Counted from the stretch's first letter, positions 9,213-20,634 are shown. The stretch is 55,352 bases of DNA from Eudoraea sp. (GCA_024639765.1 JAHEHU010000007.1:1-55352); one strand, 5' to 3'. Translations and numbers: made by a program. The notes: generated by a model not told the origin, from the letters alone.

Positions 9213-10661
9213 TTAAACAAAAGAAATATAGGTAAGCAAGACCATTGCCGTTATTATAAGAGGCCCAAGTAAACCTAAAAGCAATCCACCAAACCTAAAA
9301 TCTTTTTGTTCTAGTCTTCCTGTACTGAATGCAATGGCATTTGGAGGTGTTGAGATGGGCAAAAATAAGGCCATGGAGGCGCAAAAACCTATCACCAAAG
9401 GGAGAACTACGGGGTTTTGAAAGGTTAAAACGATACCTATGGGTATCAGCACTGTGGCTGTCGCCGTATTACTCATAATATTAGATAAGATGACGGTTAG
9501 AAAAGCGAATAAAAGTACCAGTACATAAAAGTTTAATTCAAAATCTTTAATCTTATCCACATAGAAATTTGCCAAGCCTGTTTCTTTTATAGCAAGGCCT
9601 AAGGCTAGGCCGCCGGCGACAAGCATTAACGTATCCCATGGAAGTTTTCTAACATCATCTCCATTCACGATACCCGACATTGTTAGCAGAATTATTGGCA
9701 ATAAGGAGACTACAGATGCGGGAATACCGTGTAATTTTTCTGTAAGCCATAGCAAAAGTGTTAGCCCAAGTACCGCAAGCACTATTCGCCTTTTAATAAG
9801 CTCAAATTTAATGGTCTCCATATCTGTACTTTGTACTTCTTCCTCAATGGAGATCTTTAATTTTTTTGTTTTAGGGATGTATTTTTTGGTTAACAGGAAC
9901 CAAAATAATATTGTTAGAAGTATGGCCATGGGAAAACCGATCATCATCCACTCAAGGAACCCTATTTTAATTCCGTGGTTATTTAGTGCTTCAACGGCAA
10001 TTGCATTGGGGGGAGATCCTATGATGGTTCCCATACCTCCAATAGCAGCAGCACCGGCAATCCCAATAAGGATAGCTTTGGATATTGGGGCATTCTTATC
10101 CACGGTGTTAAGAAAGGGCAGCACGGAGGCAATCATCATGGCCGTGGTTGCGGTATTAGACATTACCATTGAAAAAAGGGCAGTTGTAAGCATAAGACCC
10201 AGAAGTATTTTTTTTGGAGCCGTTCCAAATCTGGTTACGGAAAGTCTAAAAATAGTTTTGTCCAAATTGGTCTTACTCATGGCCTCAGCAATAAAAAATC
10301 CACCCAGCATTAGCCAAATAACACTACTGGACCAGGAATTGATATAACCAATATAATGTTGTCTTACATTGTCGGGGTCTATTTGTGAGTAGTAACTATT
10401 CATTGCAAAGATCAGAAAACCGAAGATCATTAATCCAACTGCAAAAGGGGGAATGGCTTCCGTGACCCAAAGGCTGATCGCTAAAAATAACAGAAACAAA
10501 ACATAGATCTGAGCCTGGTCTAATCCGGGTTCATTAATAAAATAGGTAACTGCAAAAGCGAAAATTAGGCTTAGTAAAAAGTAGATAATTCTGCTTTGAA
10601 CGTCTACTACCTTTTGGATATGAGACATAAATTTGAGGGAAACTGCTCTGGAATCAGCCAT
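9213..10661 (-). CDS. DASS/SLC13-family sodium-coupled anion transporter
   Basis: 482 residues if translation starts at the ATG at 10661 (MADSRAV); the frame stays open to 10724, so a longer form is possible. There are about 11-13 hydrophobic segments. The two halves each carry an SNT motif (SNTATTAMM; MSNTATATV) and a sodium/substrate loop (IGSPPNAIA; ISTPPNAIA), which define divalent anion:Na+ symporters for succinate, malate, citrate or sulfate. The precise substrate cannot be read from sequence. It stands alone, convergent with asnB. Confidence 0.9.
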   Translation of the reverse strand: MADSRAVSLKFMSHIQKVVDVQSRIIYFLLSLIFAFAVTYFINEPGLDQAQIYVLFLLFLAISLWVTEAIPPFAVGLMIFGFLIFAMNSYYSQIDPDNVRQHYIGYINSWSSSVIWLMLGGFFIAEAMSKTNLDKTIFRLSVTRFGTAPKKILLGLMLTTALFSMVMSNTATTAMMIASVLPFLNTVDKNAPISKAILIGIAGAAAIGGMGTIIGSPPNAIAVEALNNHGIKIGFLEWMMIGFPMAILLTILFWFLLTKKYIPKTKKLKISIEEEVQSTDMETIKFELIKRRIVLAVLGLTLLLWLTEKLHGIPASVVSLLPIILLTMSGIVNGDDVRKLPWDTLMLVAGGLALGLAIKETGLANFYVDKIKDFELNFYVLVLLFAFLTVILSNIMSNTATATVLIPIGIVLTFQNPVVLPLVIGFCASMALFLPISTPPNAIAFSTGRLEQKDFRFGGLLLGLLGPLIITAMVLLTYISFV

Positions 10662-12937
<2,276 letters not shown>

Positions 12938-12957
12938 AAAAAGCCGTTACACAACAA

Positions 12958-12986
12958 AAACTCGCACTACCGGTGCGAGTTTTTTA
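12958..12986 (+). terminator. Intrinsic terminator of gyrB
   Basis: Ten-bp stem AAACTCGCAC / GTGCGAGTTT with a 5-base loop and a run of T, 20 bases after the gyrB stop and just before the next gene. Confidence 0.9.
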
Positions 12987-13009
12987 GTTTTAGGCAAAAT
13001 TATTACGAT

Positions 13010-14023
13010 ATGAAAAATCTACTTTTTGCTATGATGATGTTCTGTGTCTTTGCCTTGCAGGCACAATCCAATGCCAACGATCTATTTACGGCTGGTGTGG
13101 AAGATGCAGAAACTTTTATGAATGACTATCTGGCTCCTGTTTCAGAAGGTGCTATTTATAGTATTTCGGGCTCCTGGTTCAATACCGGGGATGCGAAACC
13201 ACTGGGAGGTTTTGAGATTTCCATTATTGGGAATATTACGGGTTTTAAGAACAAGGATGATAAAAAGACCTTTGTTTTAAATACGGCCGACTATGAGAAC
13301 CTGCAGTTTGTTGATGGAAGCACTTCTAAGACGGTATCCTCCGCTTTAGGCGATCTAGAGGGGATCAGGGTATATGTAGAGGCGGAAATTGCTCCCGGAA
13401 TAACCTCCAGAGAAGAATTTGACCTACCTACCGGACTTGCATCCGAGGGGATTAATTTCATTCCATCTGGTTATTTACAGGGTAGTGTTGGTCTTATAAA
13501 AGGCACTGAATTAAAAGCACGTTTCCTTCCAAAGATCAAAACCGATGATGTCGCTATTGGCTTATATGGTGTTGGGATACAACATGAATTTACGAAACAC
13601 CTGCCGGCAGATAAGTTACTTCCTGTGGCAATTTCCGGGGTAATAGGGTATACCCATATAAATGGAACGTATGATTTTACAGATACCAGTATTATTGCAG
13701 GATCTGATCAACAGATAGATGCGAAGATCAATACCTGGGTATTTCAAGCCGTGGTATCAACCAAGTTGCCTGTTATTAACTTTTATGGGAGTTTGGGTTA
13801 TATGACCGGAAAATCGGAAACAGCTGTCCTAGGGACATATACGGTTCAGTCAGGGCCTTTTCAAAATACCTACGTAGATCCATTTACACTAACAAAAGAT
13901 GCCAGCGGCGTTACCGCTAATATAGGGACCAAGCTTAAGTTGGGATTTTTCCGTCTTCATGCAGATTATACGATAGCTGCATTTAACAATCTTTCGATTG
14001 GTCTAAGCGTTGGGTTCAGATAG
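13010..14023 (+). CDS. DUF6588-type outer-membrane beta-barrel protein
   Basis: 337 residues with a signal peptide (MKNLLFAMMMFCVFAL, cleaved after LQAQ). DLFTAGVEDAETFMNDYLAPV followed by a short loop and a series of amphipathic beta-strands matches the DUF6588 family of Bacteroidota, whose members look like small outer-membrane barrels. The last strand (NNLSIGLSVGFR) ends in Arg rather than Phe. It lies between two terminators, so it is transcribed alone from the 70-base gap after gyrB or by readthrough. The cargo or role is unknown. Confidence 0.65.
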   Translation: MKNLLFAMMMFCVFALQAQSNANDLFTAGVEDAETFMNDYLAPVSEGAIYSISGSWFNTGDAKPLGGFEISIIGNITGFKNKDDKKTFVLNTADYENLQFVDGSTSKTVSSALGDLEGIRVYVEAEIAPGITSREEFDLPTGLASEGINFIPSGYLQGSVGLIKGTELKARFLPKIKTDDVAIGLYGVGIQHEFTKHLPADKLLPVAISGVIGYTHINGTYDFTDTSIIAGSDQQIDAKINTWVFQAVVSTKLPVINFYGSLGYMTGKSETAVLGTYTVQSGPFQNTYVDPFTLTKDASGVTANIGTKLKLGFFRLHADYTIAAFNNLSIGLSVGFR

Positions 14024-14051
14024 AAAAAAACAACCAAATAACCACTATATA

Positions 14052-14082
14052 AAAACAGCCTTCCAATTGGAAGGCTGTTTTG
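14052..14082. terminator. Bidirectional intrinsic terminator
   Basis: Thirteen-bp perfect stem AAAACAGCCTTCC / GGAAGGCTGTTTT with an AATT loop, between convergent genes ending at 14023 and 14112. Confidence 0.85.
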
Positions 14083-14111
14083 CAATTATTAGGAAAAAAG
14101 CAGGGGAAATA

Positions 14112-14483
14112 TTATTCTCTGTGAGCCAGGACATTGCCCTGGGTGTCTTCCAGGATCTGACCTTCCTCAGATTGTTTCATGCTTACTGTATCGTTTGATT
14201 TATCAGTACCTGGATAGGAGATGGTGTACACTCCATTATCTATGGTCCAGCTAAAATCGGTCTTCACATCAAGTGTATTTCCGTTATATGAGTGATATCT
14301 TCCCAAAAACACATCGTTGAAGATCCATTCCTGTCTTATGTTTTGACGCCCTGTTTCTGATGTAGTAGTGATATCTGTCTTTGCCCAGATGCCAATGATA
14401 GGATCATTATTTTCCGGTACTCTGGAACAGTTACTGGCCAGGATAATGGCAATGATGGCCATGAGGGATGCTAGCTTTTTCAA
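14112..14483 (-). CDS. Small lipocalin-like lipoprotein
   Basis: 123 residues. Lipoprotein signal peptide with Cys at residue 19 (ILASNC). The body starts with IIGIWAKTD and contains beta-strands such as RQEWIFNDVFLGRY and VKTDFSWTIDNGVYTISY, the pattern of small lipocalin-like (DUF4488/DUF5004-type) lipoproteins common in Bacteroidota. No ligand can be assigned. Transcribed alone, away from mdh. Confidence 0.65.
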   Translation of the reverse strand: MKKLASLMAIIAIILASNCSRVPENNDPIIGIWAKTDITTTSETGRQNIRQEWIFNDVFLGRYHSYNGNTLDVKTDFSWTIDNGVYTISYPGTDKSNDTVSMKQSEEGQILEDTQGNVLAHRE

Positions 14484-14556
14484 AATGTAGGTTTTTTAGG
14501 TTTGGGAACTTTAGTTGAATTCCTAACGAGCCCAACCTCCTATCTATTGCCAATTA

Positions 14557-14601
14557 TCGATGAACGGCATACTGAAATGTAATTTATTCGATGAACGTCA
14601 T
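14557..14601 (+). repeat. 14-bp direct repeat upstream of mdh
   Basis: TCGATGAACGGCAT at 14557-14570 recurs as TCGATGAACGTCAT at 14588-14601, a 31-base period (about three helical turns) about 100 bases upstream of the mdh -7 box. It could bind a regulator in tandem, or be chance. Confidence 0.4.
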
Positions 14602-14697
14602 CTATTCAATGCAGGAAAGATCCGGGATTTTAGTTCTTTTAATGGGCTACAACAAAATATTCCATCCGCGCTTCCCCCGAATTATGTTAAAATTTGC

Positions 14698-14705
14698 TAT
14701 TTTTG
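14698..14705 (+). promoter_or_regulatory. Candidate -7 box for mdh
   Basis: TATTTTTG matches the Bacteroidota -7 consensus TAnnTTTG. No TTG is found 19-23 bases upstream, so the assignment is tentative. It would give a leader of about 85 bases. Confidence 0.4.
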
Positions 14706-14796
14706 TGAGGCTAAAAAGTCAAAGGAAAATCATCAAAAATGCCTGGATACAGAGGACTGTTTAGGGCGTAATAAAACATAATAAAAATATAGAAAT

Positions 14797-15723
14797 ATGA
14801 AAATTACAGTAGTAGGGGCTGGTGCCGTAGGGGCAAGTTGTGCGGAATACATTGCCATAAAAGATTTTGCTTCGGAAGTGGTCTTGTTAGATATAAAAGA
14901 AGGTTATGCGGAAGGGAAGGCGATGGACCTTATGCAAACGGCCTCATTGAATGGTTTTGATACCAAGATCACAGGAACCACAAGCGATTATTCCAAGACA
15001 GCCAATAGTGACATAGCTGTGATTACCTCAGGGATTCCCAGAAAACCCGGTATGACCAGAGAGGAACTTATAGGTATCAATGCAGGAATTGTAAAAACCG
15101 TAGCTACCAGCCTAATTGAACATTCACCTAATGTAATTTTAATAGTGGTTAGTAACCCTATGGATACCATGACCTATTTGGTCCACAAGATCACTGGTCT
15201 TCCCAAGAATCGCATTATTGGGATGGGAGGTGCTCTAGATAGCGCTCGATTTAAATATCGACTGGCTGAGGCTCTGGAAGCCCCTATTTCTGATGTGGAT
15301 GGAATGGTAATAGGTGGTCATAGCGATACAGGAATGGTGCCCCTCGCCAGACATGCCTCAAGAAATAGTGTAAAAGTATCTGAATTCCTATCCGCAGATC
15401 GTTTGTCCCAAGTGGTGGAAGATACCAAAGTTGGAGGAGCAACGCTCACGAAACTATTGGGTACCAGCGCCTGGTATGCTCCCGGTGCCGCCGTCTCAGG
15501 AATTGTACAAGCCATTGCTTGTGATCTGAATAAGTTATTTCCCTGCTCCACCTTTCTTGACGGAGAATACGATTTGAAGGACATTTGTATAGGTGTACCT
15601 GTTATCTTAGGTAGAAATGGCATCGAGAAAATCGTAAAAATTGATCTCGACAAAGCTGAGAAAGCCAAAATGCAGGAAAGTGCCGAAGGCGTAAGAAATA
15701 CAAACAACTTATTAGACGTCTAA
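14797..15723 (+). CDS. mdh: Malate dehydrogenase
   Basis: 308 residues, the LDH-like (MDH type 3) class. Rossmann loop GAGAVG at 7-12, NAD-selecting Asp at residue 32 (LLDIKEG), substrate-binding Arg residues in PRKPGMTR (82, 88), Arg151 in ALDSARF and catalytic His175 in GGHSDTGM. It oxidises malate to oxaloacetate with NAD+ in the TCA cycle. The C-terminus is slightly shorter than some relatives but ends naturally. A strong terminator follows, so it is monocistronic. Confidence 0.96.
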   Translation: MKITVVGAGAVGASCAEYIAIKDFASEVVLLDIKEGYAEGKAMDLMQTASLNGFDTKITGTTSDYSKTANSDIAVITSGIPRKPGMTREELIGINAGIVKTVATSLIEHSPNVILIVVSNPMDTMTYLVHKITGLPKNRIIGMGGALDSARFKYRLAEALEAPISDVDGMVIGGHSDTGMVPLARHASRNSVKVSEFLSADRLSQVVEDTKVGGATLTKLLGTSAWYAPGAAVSGIVQAIACDLNKLFPCSTFLDGEYDLKDICIGVPVILGRNGIEKIVKIDLDKAEKAKMQESAEGVRNTNNLLDV

Positions 15724-15747
15724 GTTTAGAATTCTAAAGAAAACACT

Positions 15748-15776
15748 AGGCGTTCCTTTGAGAACGCCTTTTTTTT
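15748..15776 (+). terminator. Intrinsic terminator of mdh
   Basis: Stem AGGCGTTC / GAACGCCT with a 6-base loop, then eight T, starting 25 bases after the mdh stop. Confidence 0.92.
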
Positions 15777-15844
15777 GACCAAAACCGACAAAAAAACCAA
15801 GGGTGTGCAGTGGTTTCTATCGGGCTATAAATCCAGCAAATAAA

Positions 15845-15875
15845 TTGTCAGTTCCTGTTGGAAATGATATATTTG
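15845..15875 (+). promoter_or_regulatory. Promoter of secDF
   Basis: TTG at 15845-15847, 20-base spacer, TATATTTG at 15868-15875: a full match to the Bacteroidota primary sigma consensus. It lies about 40 bases upstream of the secDF start. Confidence 0.7.
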
Positions 15876-15915
15876 CACGCTATTTACGAATACCATCAAT
15901 TAATTCAAATCACAG

Positions 15916-18870
15916 ATGCAAAATAAAGGACTGATTAAGCTTTTTGCTTTCTTGTTCGGGCTTGTAAGTATTTACCAACTCTCTTACACCTTCATTACCA
16001 GTAAAGTGGAAGGCGAAGCTGAGACATATGCTACTGCACAGATCCCGTCTACCGTTGAAAATTATGTCGCAGAACGCGAGGCTCTGGAAGCCCGTTATCT
16101 GGATTCTATAGGCGACAACACTGTTCTGGGTTTCACAACCTACAAGGACGCTAAAAAGAAAGAGCTTAACAAAGGTTTAGACCTTAAAGGAGGGATCAAT
16201 GTAACGCTTCAGATCTCCGTAAAGGACATCTTAAAAGGACTGGCAGACAACACTAAGAACCCTGTGTTCAACAAGGCACTTGCCGATGCAGATACGGCAT
16301 CAAAAAATAGTGATGATACCTACCTCGATCTTTTCTTTGAGGCTTTTGAAAATATAAAAGGAGATACCAAACTTGCCGCCCCAGACATATTTGCGAATAA
16401 GGGATTGAGTGACGAGATCAACTTTCAAATGACAGATGATCAGGTAAAACCTATTATCCGAAGAAAGATCGACGAATCTATAGTCTCAGCATTTGAGGTA
16501 CTTCGTGAAAGAATTGATGGATTTGGGGTAACACAGCCAAATATACAGCGGGAAGGTACTTCGGGACGTATTCTGGTTGAACTGCCGGGAGCAAGAGATA
16601 TCGCCAGAGCACAAGATCTGCTTTCCAGTACGGCCCAACTCGAGTTCTGGGAAACCTATGAGCCCGGGAATCAAAGCCTGATCAACTTTTTTATTCAGGC
16701 CAATGATCGCCTAAAGACCATGGTGGAAGTAACTCCTGAAGATGAGGTTAAAGAAGCTTCTGAAATAGATTCTTTGTTATCTGATGTAGCTCAGGATTCG
16801 CTAGACCTTACTGCCGAAAGCAATCCGCTTTTTGAAAAATTGCAATTGAACGGTCCCGGGTACGCCATTGCTGTAGCCGCCATAAAAGATACTGCTGAGA
16901 TAGGCTCATGGCTCAGAATGCCGGAGATCCGAAGATTATTACCGGCCGATGTTCAATTTACAAAATTCCTATGGGAACGTCCTTCCCAGGATTCTGAAGT
17001 GGCAGGGTTATTTGCCTTAAAATCTAATAGAGACGCCTTACCACGAATCAGTGGAGACGTCGTAAGTGATGCCAGAGACCAGTTCGACCAGTTCAACAGG
17101 CCTGCAGTAGGTATGGATATGAACGTTCGTGGTGCCAAGGAATGGGAAAAACTTACAAGTGAAGCTAACCTTAACAATACCGGGATTGCCATTGTTCTGG
17201 ATAATAAAGTATATACCGCCCCTGGAGTTTCTCAGGTAGGAGGTATTTCTGGAGGTAGTTCAGAGATCACAGGGACATTTACAGTAAATGAGACCAAAGA
17301 TATTGCCAATGTACTCAGGGCAGGTAAATTACCGGCTTCTGCAGATATTATCGATTCTTTTGTTGTAGGACCTTCCCTTGGACAAGAGGCCATAGATAGT
17401 GGTTTTACCTCCTTTATGATTGCCATGGTCTTCGTATTGATCTGGATGATCTTTTATTACGGAAAGGCAGGGATCTTTTCAGATATCGCACTTAGTTTCA
17501 ACATCATCCTGATATTTGGTGTATTGGCCAGTTTAGGGGCAGTGCTTACCTTACCCGGTATTGCAGGTATTGTTTTAACTATAGGTATGTCTGTAGATGC
17601 CAACGTACTTATTTTTGAAAGGATCAAAGAGGAAGTAGAGAAAGGAAAAGGAAAAGGGCAGGCTATCAATGATGGTTTTAACAATGCGTTATCCTCTATT
17701 CTGGATGCGAACATCACAACAGGTTTAACAGCATTGATCCTTCTTGTTTTTGGATCCGGACCCATCAAAGGATTTGCAACTACCCTTATCATAGGTATCC
17801 TAACGTCTTTGTTTACGGCTATATTTATTACAAGGTTATTAGTAGACTGGTATATTTCAGGAAAGGGAAGATCCCTTACTTTCTCCACCTTTATGACCAA
17901 AAATCTTTTCAAGAACGTCAACATCGACTTTCTTAGTAAAAGAAAGATTTCTTTTATTATCTCGGGAATCGTCATTATTGCGAGTGTCTTCTCACTTACT
18001 ACTCGTGGCCTGGACCAGGGAGTAGATTTTGTTGGGGGAAGGAATTACCAGATCCGCTTCATTGATCCGGTGAGCCCTACGGAGATTACGAACGATCTTA
18101 CAACAACATTAGGGAGTGCCAGTGCAAAAACATTTGGGGATGCCAATCAGATCATGGTTACGACAAAATACAAAGTAGATGTGCAGGGTACAGAAGTAGA
18201 CGATGAGATCCTTGGCATATTATTTACTTCCCTACAAAAATATTTACCAGATGGGGTAACCTATGAAGAATTTGTCCCAGGAGGTCCCAATGAAGACATA
18301 GGGGTCATGAAATACAGGAAGGTTGGTCCTACTATTGCAGATGACATTAAGAAGAACGCCGTATGGGCCATCTTTGGGTCCCTGGCGGTTGTGTTCCTTT
18401 ATATCCTTCTTCGATTCAGAAAGTGGCAATTTTCACTGGGAGCTGTTGTAGCAGTATTCCATGATATTGTCGTAGTACTGGGAGTGTTCTCCTTTTTCAG
18501 CCCTTACATGCCATTTAGCATGGAAATAGATCAGGCCTTTATTGCCGCGATACTTACGGTAATTGGGTACTCTCTTAATGATACGGTAGTTGTTTTTGAC
18601 CGTATACGGGAGATCATCAATGAAAAAGGCTGGAACCACGGGATCAATACCAATCTGGCGCTGAATAGTACACTGAGCAGAACATTGAACACCTCTTTAA
18701 CTACACTTGTAGTGCTGCTGGCGATCTTTGTTTTTGGGGGAGAAACCTTGAGAGGATTTATGTTTGCCATGATCATAGGGATCATAGTAGGTACATATTC
18801 CTCTTTGTTTATTGCTACCCCGGTAATGTATGATACCTTAAAGGAAAAGAAGACAAAGCCAAATAGCTAG
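15916..18870 (+). CDS. secDF: Protein translocase subunits SecD and SecF fused in one chain
   Basis: 984 residues. SecD part: first membrane helix about 7-27, GLDLKGGINVTL near 89, periplasmic P1 domain with an insertion, then the membrane domain with the second conserved loop (GIVLTIGMSVDANVLIFERIKEE near 550). SecF part begins near 660, with GVDFVGGRNYQIRF and AILTVIGYSLNDTVVVFDRIRE. Both conserved membrane Asp residues are visible. SecDF uses the proton gradient to pull exported proteins from SecYEG. The single-chain form is usual in Bacteroidota. It has its own promoter and terminator. Confidence 0.97.
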   Translation: MQNKGLIKLFAFLFGLVSIYQLSYTFITSKVEGEAETYATAQIPSTVENYVAEREALEARYLDSIGDNTVLGFTTYKDAKKKELNKGLDLKGGINVTLQISVKDILKGLADNTKNPVFNKALADADTASKNSDDTYLDLFFEAFENIKGDTKLAAPDIFANKGLSDEINFQMTDDQVKPIIRRKIDESIVSAFEVLRERIDGFGVTQPNIQREGTSGRILVELPGARDIARAQDLLSSTAQLEFWETYEPGNQSLINFFIQANDRLKTMVEVTPEDEVKEASEIDSLLSDVAQDSLDLTAESNPLFEKLQLNGPGYAIAVAAIKDTAEIGSWLRMPEIRRLLPADVQFTKFLWERPSQDSEVAGLFALKSNRDALPRISGDVVSDARDQFDQFNRPAVGMDMNVRGAKEWEKLTSEANLNNTGIAIVLDNKVYTAPGVSQVGGISGGSSEITGTFTVNETKDIANVLRAGKLPASADIIDSFVVGPSLGQEAIDSGFTSFMIAMVFVLIWMIFYYGKAGIFSDIALSFNIILIFGVLASLGAVLTLPGIAGIVLTIGMSVDANVLIFERIKEEVEKGKGKGQAINDGFNNALSSILDANITTGLTALILLVFGSGPIKGFATTLIIGILTSLFTAIFITRLLVDWYISGKGRSLTFSTFMTKNLFKNVNIDFLSKRKISFIISGIVIIASVFSLTTRGLDQGVDFVGGRNYQIRFIDPVSPTEITNDLTTTLGSASAKTFGDANQIMVTTKYKVDVQGTEVDDEILGILFTSLQKYLPDGVTYEEFVPGGPNEDIGVMKYRKVGPTIADDIKKNAVWAIFGSLAVVFLYILLRFRKWQFSLGAVVAVFHDIVVVLGVFSFFSPYMPFSMEIDQAFIAAILTVIGYSLNDTVVVFDRIREIINEKGWNHGINTNLALNSTLSRTLNTSLTTLVVLLAIFVFGGETLRGFMFAMIIGIIVGTYSSLFIATPVMYDTLKEKKTKPNS

Positions 18871-18887
18871 TAAGTATTTAAATAAGA

Positions 18888-18916
18888 AAAAAACCGCCTA
18901 TTAAGGGCGGTTTTTT
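18888..18916. terminator. Bidirectional intrinsic terminator
   Basis: Eleven-bp stem AAAAAACCGCC / GGCGGTTTTTT with a 7-base loop, between the convergent secDF stop and the next leftward gene. Confidence 0.9.
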
Positions 18917-18920
18917 GCTT

Positions 18921-19301
18921 CTAGGACAAAAGCCATTTTAGTGCCTCTCGTTTCTTTTTGAAAAGTTTCATCTCGTAACCAAGATTATTCATAACCGTTT
19001 GGGTAAATGAAAGGTGATTTAGTTGATCTTCGTTCTTAACAACTACAGATAACTTGTACTCTGGACGCCATCCAAAGCTTGCCGCCGCATCAACCAGACT
19101 AAATTTGGAATCTGTGGAATGTCGTCCTTCTAGATCAATGAATGCAAGAATTAATCTCCGGTCTTCCTTTATGCACAAGTTTGATACGGTAGTCCAACGC
19201 TCCATTGCTTCTTTGAGCTCTTTTCCGGGAACAATAGTGCCTTTGATGAACACCTCCAAATACTCAGGTAACACCTTATGTTCTATGGTATATGACATCA
19301 A
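18921..19301 (-). CDS. Small STAS/SpoIIAA-like protein
   Basis: 126 residues (125 if the second Met is used). It begins YTIEHKVLPEYLEVFIKG and alternates beta-strands and helices in the order of the SpoIIAA-like (DUF3478-type) STAS fold: LEVFIKGTI, RRLILAFIDLEG, YKLSVVVKN and a C-terminal helix with KKKREALKWLL. No nucleotide-binding or catalytic motif is visible. It sits 34 bases after the double ATPase gene on the same strand, so it is likely co-transcribed and may act with it. Function unknown. Confidence 0.6.
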   Translation of the reverse strand: MMSYTIEHKVLPEYLEVFIKGTIVPGKELKEAMERWTTVSNLCIKEDRRLILAFIDLEGRHSTDSKFSLVDAAASFGWRPEYKLSVVVKNEDQLNHLSFTQTVMNNLGYEMKLFKKKREALKWLLS

Positions 19302-19335
19302 CAGACAATTTTCCTTAAGATATTGAATTCGAAGA

Positions 19336-20574
19336 TTACCTCAAAATATTTCCTACAGAACCGTGTAAGGATTGTTCTAATACCAAGATCCTTTTCGGAG
19401 TTAAACCGGGTTCATTGCGGTGAGATACAAATACTATGGCGGTGGTACTTTCTTTTCCTAATTTGTTGACCAATTGAACCACCAATTCAGCGGAGGCATC
19501 GTCCAGATCTGAGGTGGGTTCGTCCAGGATCAATAATAAAGGCTGTTTGATCATGGCCCGGGCACACATAATGAGTCGTTGTTGCCCCTTTCCAAGGTCG
19601 TGGAAGTAATTATTCCCCTGCTCTTTCATCCCAAGTAAAGACAGCCAGGAAGCGGCCAGTTTCTTTTGCTCATCTGTTGGTTGTATATACAGTCCTACAG
19701 AATCTACCAGGCCAGAGATCAGCATATGCTCTATTGTATGGTATCCTCTGAACCTGTCAGTGAGTGCCGGGGTCACATACCCAATTTCTTTTTTAATATC
19801 CCATACACTTTCTCCGCTTCCTTTTTTGTGGCCAAACAAATAAAGGTCTTGTCCGTAGCCTTTAGGATTATCACCTGTGATAAGGGAAAGCAGCGTTGTT
19901 TTGCCACTTCCATTGGCGCCCTTCAATTCCCAAAAATCTCCCGGTTTTATTTTCCAGTTGATCTTGTCCAAAATGGGTTTATCCCCATACGATACAGAGA
20001 CATTTTTCAACTCAATGAGTGAGCCGTGTTTGTAGACGACTTGTTCTGAAGGCGAGGGTAGGGGTTGGTCAAAATGATTATTTTCTTTGGCCGATGGTCC
20101 CGCTGAAATGGGGACCTTCTTATGCCAGTAAAGCTGACCCCGATGCCAGGAGGTAAAGCGATCAATGAATGGAAGCAGATCTGATCTTCGACTCAGCACC
20201 TGGATAATGTGTATTGAATCCTTTATAGATTCAATTGTAGCTGTAAAGTACTCCCTTGTTTCAACATCAAGGTTGTCAAAAGCGTTATCCAGTATCATAT
20301 ACCCTGGCTGTTGGGACAAAAGATAGGAGAACAAGGCTTTTTTGCGTTCACCACTAGACATACTTTGTAGACTTTGAGGAGTGTTCTTCGTGAGGATCTT
20401 ACGATCATGACGCAACTCCTCTTCTATGAACCAGGCGATCTCCGTTGTAGAAAAAAGCACCCCTTTTTTAGTTTCCAACGCTTTAAAACCATCTGGATAG
20501 GGGCCATGGAGTAAGAGGTCAAGAAGCTCTCTAACCGGCGTGGAGGTTTCCGAAAAAATTGCCCAGTGTGGCAT
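19336..20574 (-). CDS. ModF-like tandem ABC ATPase with truncated first half
   Basis: 412 residues. The second half (about 185-412) is a complete ABC ATPase: Walker A GANGSGKTT at 219-227, signature region LGKGQQRL, Walker B LLLILDEPTSDLD and a switch His (FVSHR). The first half keeps a signature (SMSSGERKK, 71-79) and a Walker B-like ILDNAFDNLD (94-103), with Asn where the catalytic Glu is expected. It has no Walker A, and only 72 residues precede the signature. No membrane segment is present, so it is a soluble ModF/photorepair-type protein. A good promoter ends 27 bases upstream of the start, so the short N-terminus looks genuine. Confidence 0.8.
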   Translation of the reverse strand: MPHWAIFSETSTPVRELLDLLLHGPYPDGFKALETKKGVLFSTTEIAWFIEEELRHDRKILTKNTPQSLQSMSSGERKKALFSYLLSQQPGYMILDNAFDNLDVETREYFTATIESIKDSIHIIQVLSRRSDLLPFIDRFTSWHRGQLYWHKKVPISAGPSAKENNHFDQPLPSPSEQVVYKHGSLIELKNVSVSYGDKPILDKINWKIKPGDFWELKGANGSGKTTLLSLITGDNPKGYGQDLYLFGHKKGSGESVWDIKKEIGYVTPALTDRFRGYHTIEHMLISGLVDSVGLYIQPTDEQKKLAASWLSLLGMKEQGNNYFHDLGKGQQRLIMCARAMIKQPLLLILDEPTSDLDDASAELVVQLVNKLGKESTTAIVFVSHRNEPGLTPKRILVLEQSLHGSVGNILR

Positions 20575-20600
20575 ATTAATGGCCCATAAGATATTAAGGC

Positions 20601-20634
20601 CAAATATAGAACTTATGTAGTTTTACCTTTACAA
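20601..20634 (-). promoter_or_regulatory. Promoter of the ModF-like gene
   Basis: On the minus strand, TTG (20634-20632), a 23-base spacer and TATATTTG (20608-20601), about 27 bases before the ATG at 20574. The spacer is at the long end of the accepted range. Confidence 0.55.

Larger units (their letters stand above)
14484..14796. other. Intergenic region upstream of mdh
   Basis: 313 bases between divergent genes. It contains a near-perfect 14-base direct repeat (14557-14570 and 14588-14601) and a candidate -7 box for mdh. A 73-codon open frame (14560-14781) is Cys- and Lys-rich, has no recognisable domain and overlaps these elements, so I do not call it a gene. Confidence 0.5.

Noticed and set aside
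14560-14781. 73-codon open frame upstream of mdh
   Set aside because: No recognisable domain, odd composition, and it covers the direct repeat and the candidate -7 box of mdh. Likely a chance frame.
19336-20574. Pseudogene call for the double ATPase because its first Walker A is missing
   Set aside because: The frame is intact, a promoter lies just upstream of the start and the second ATPase is complete, so it looks functional.
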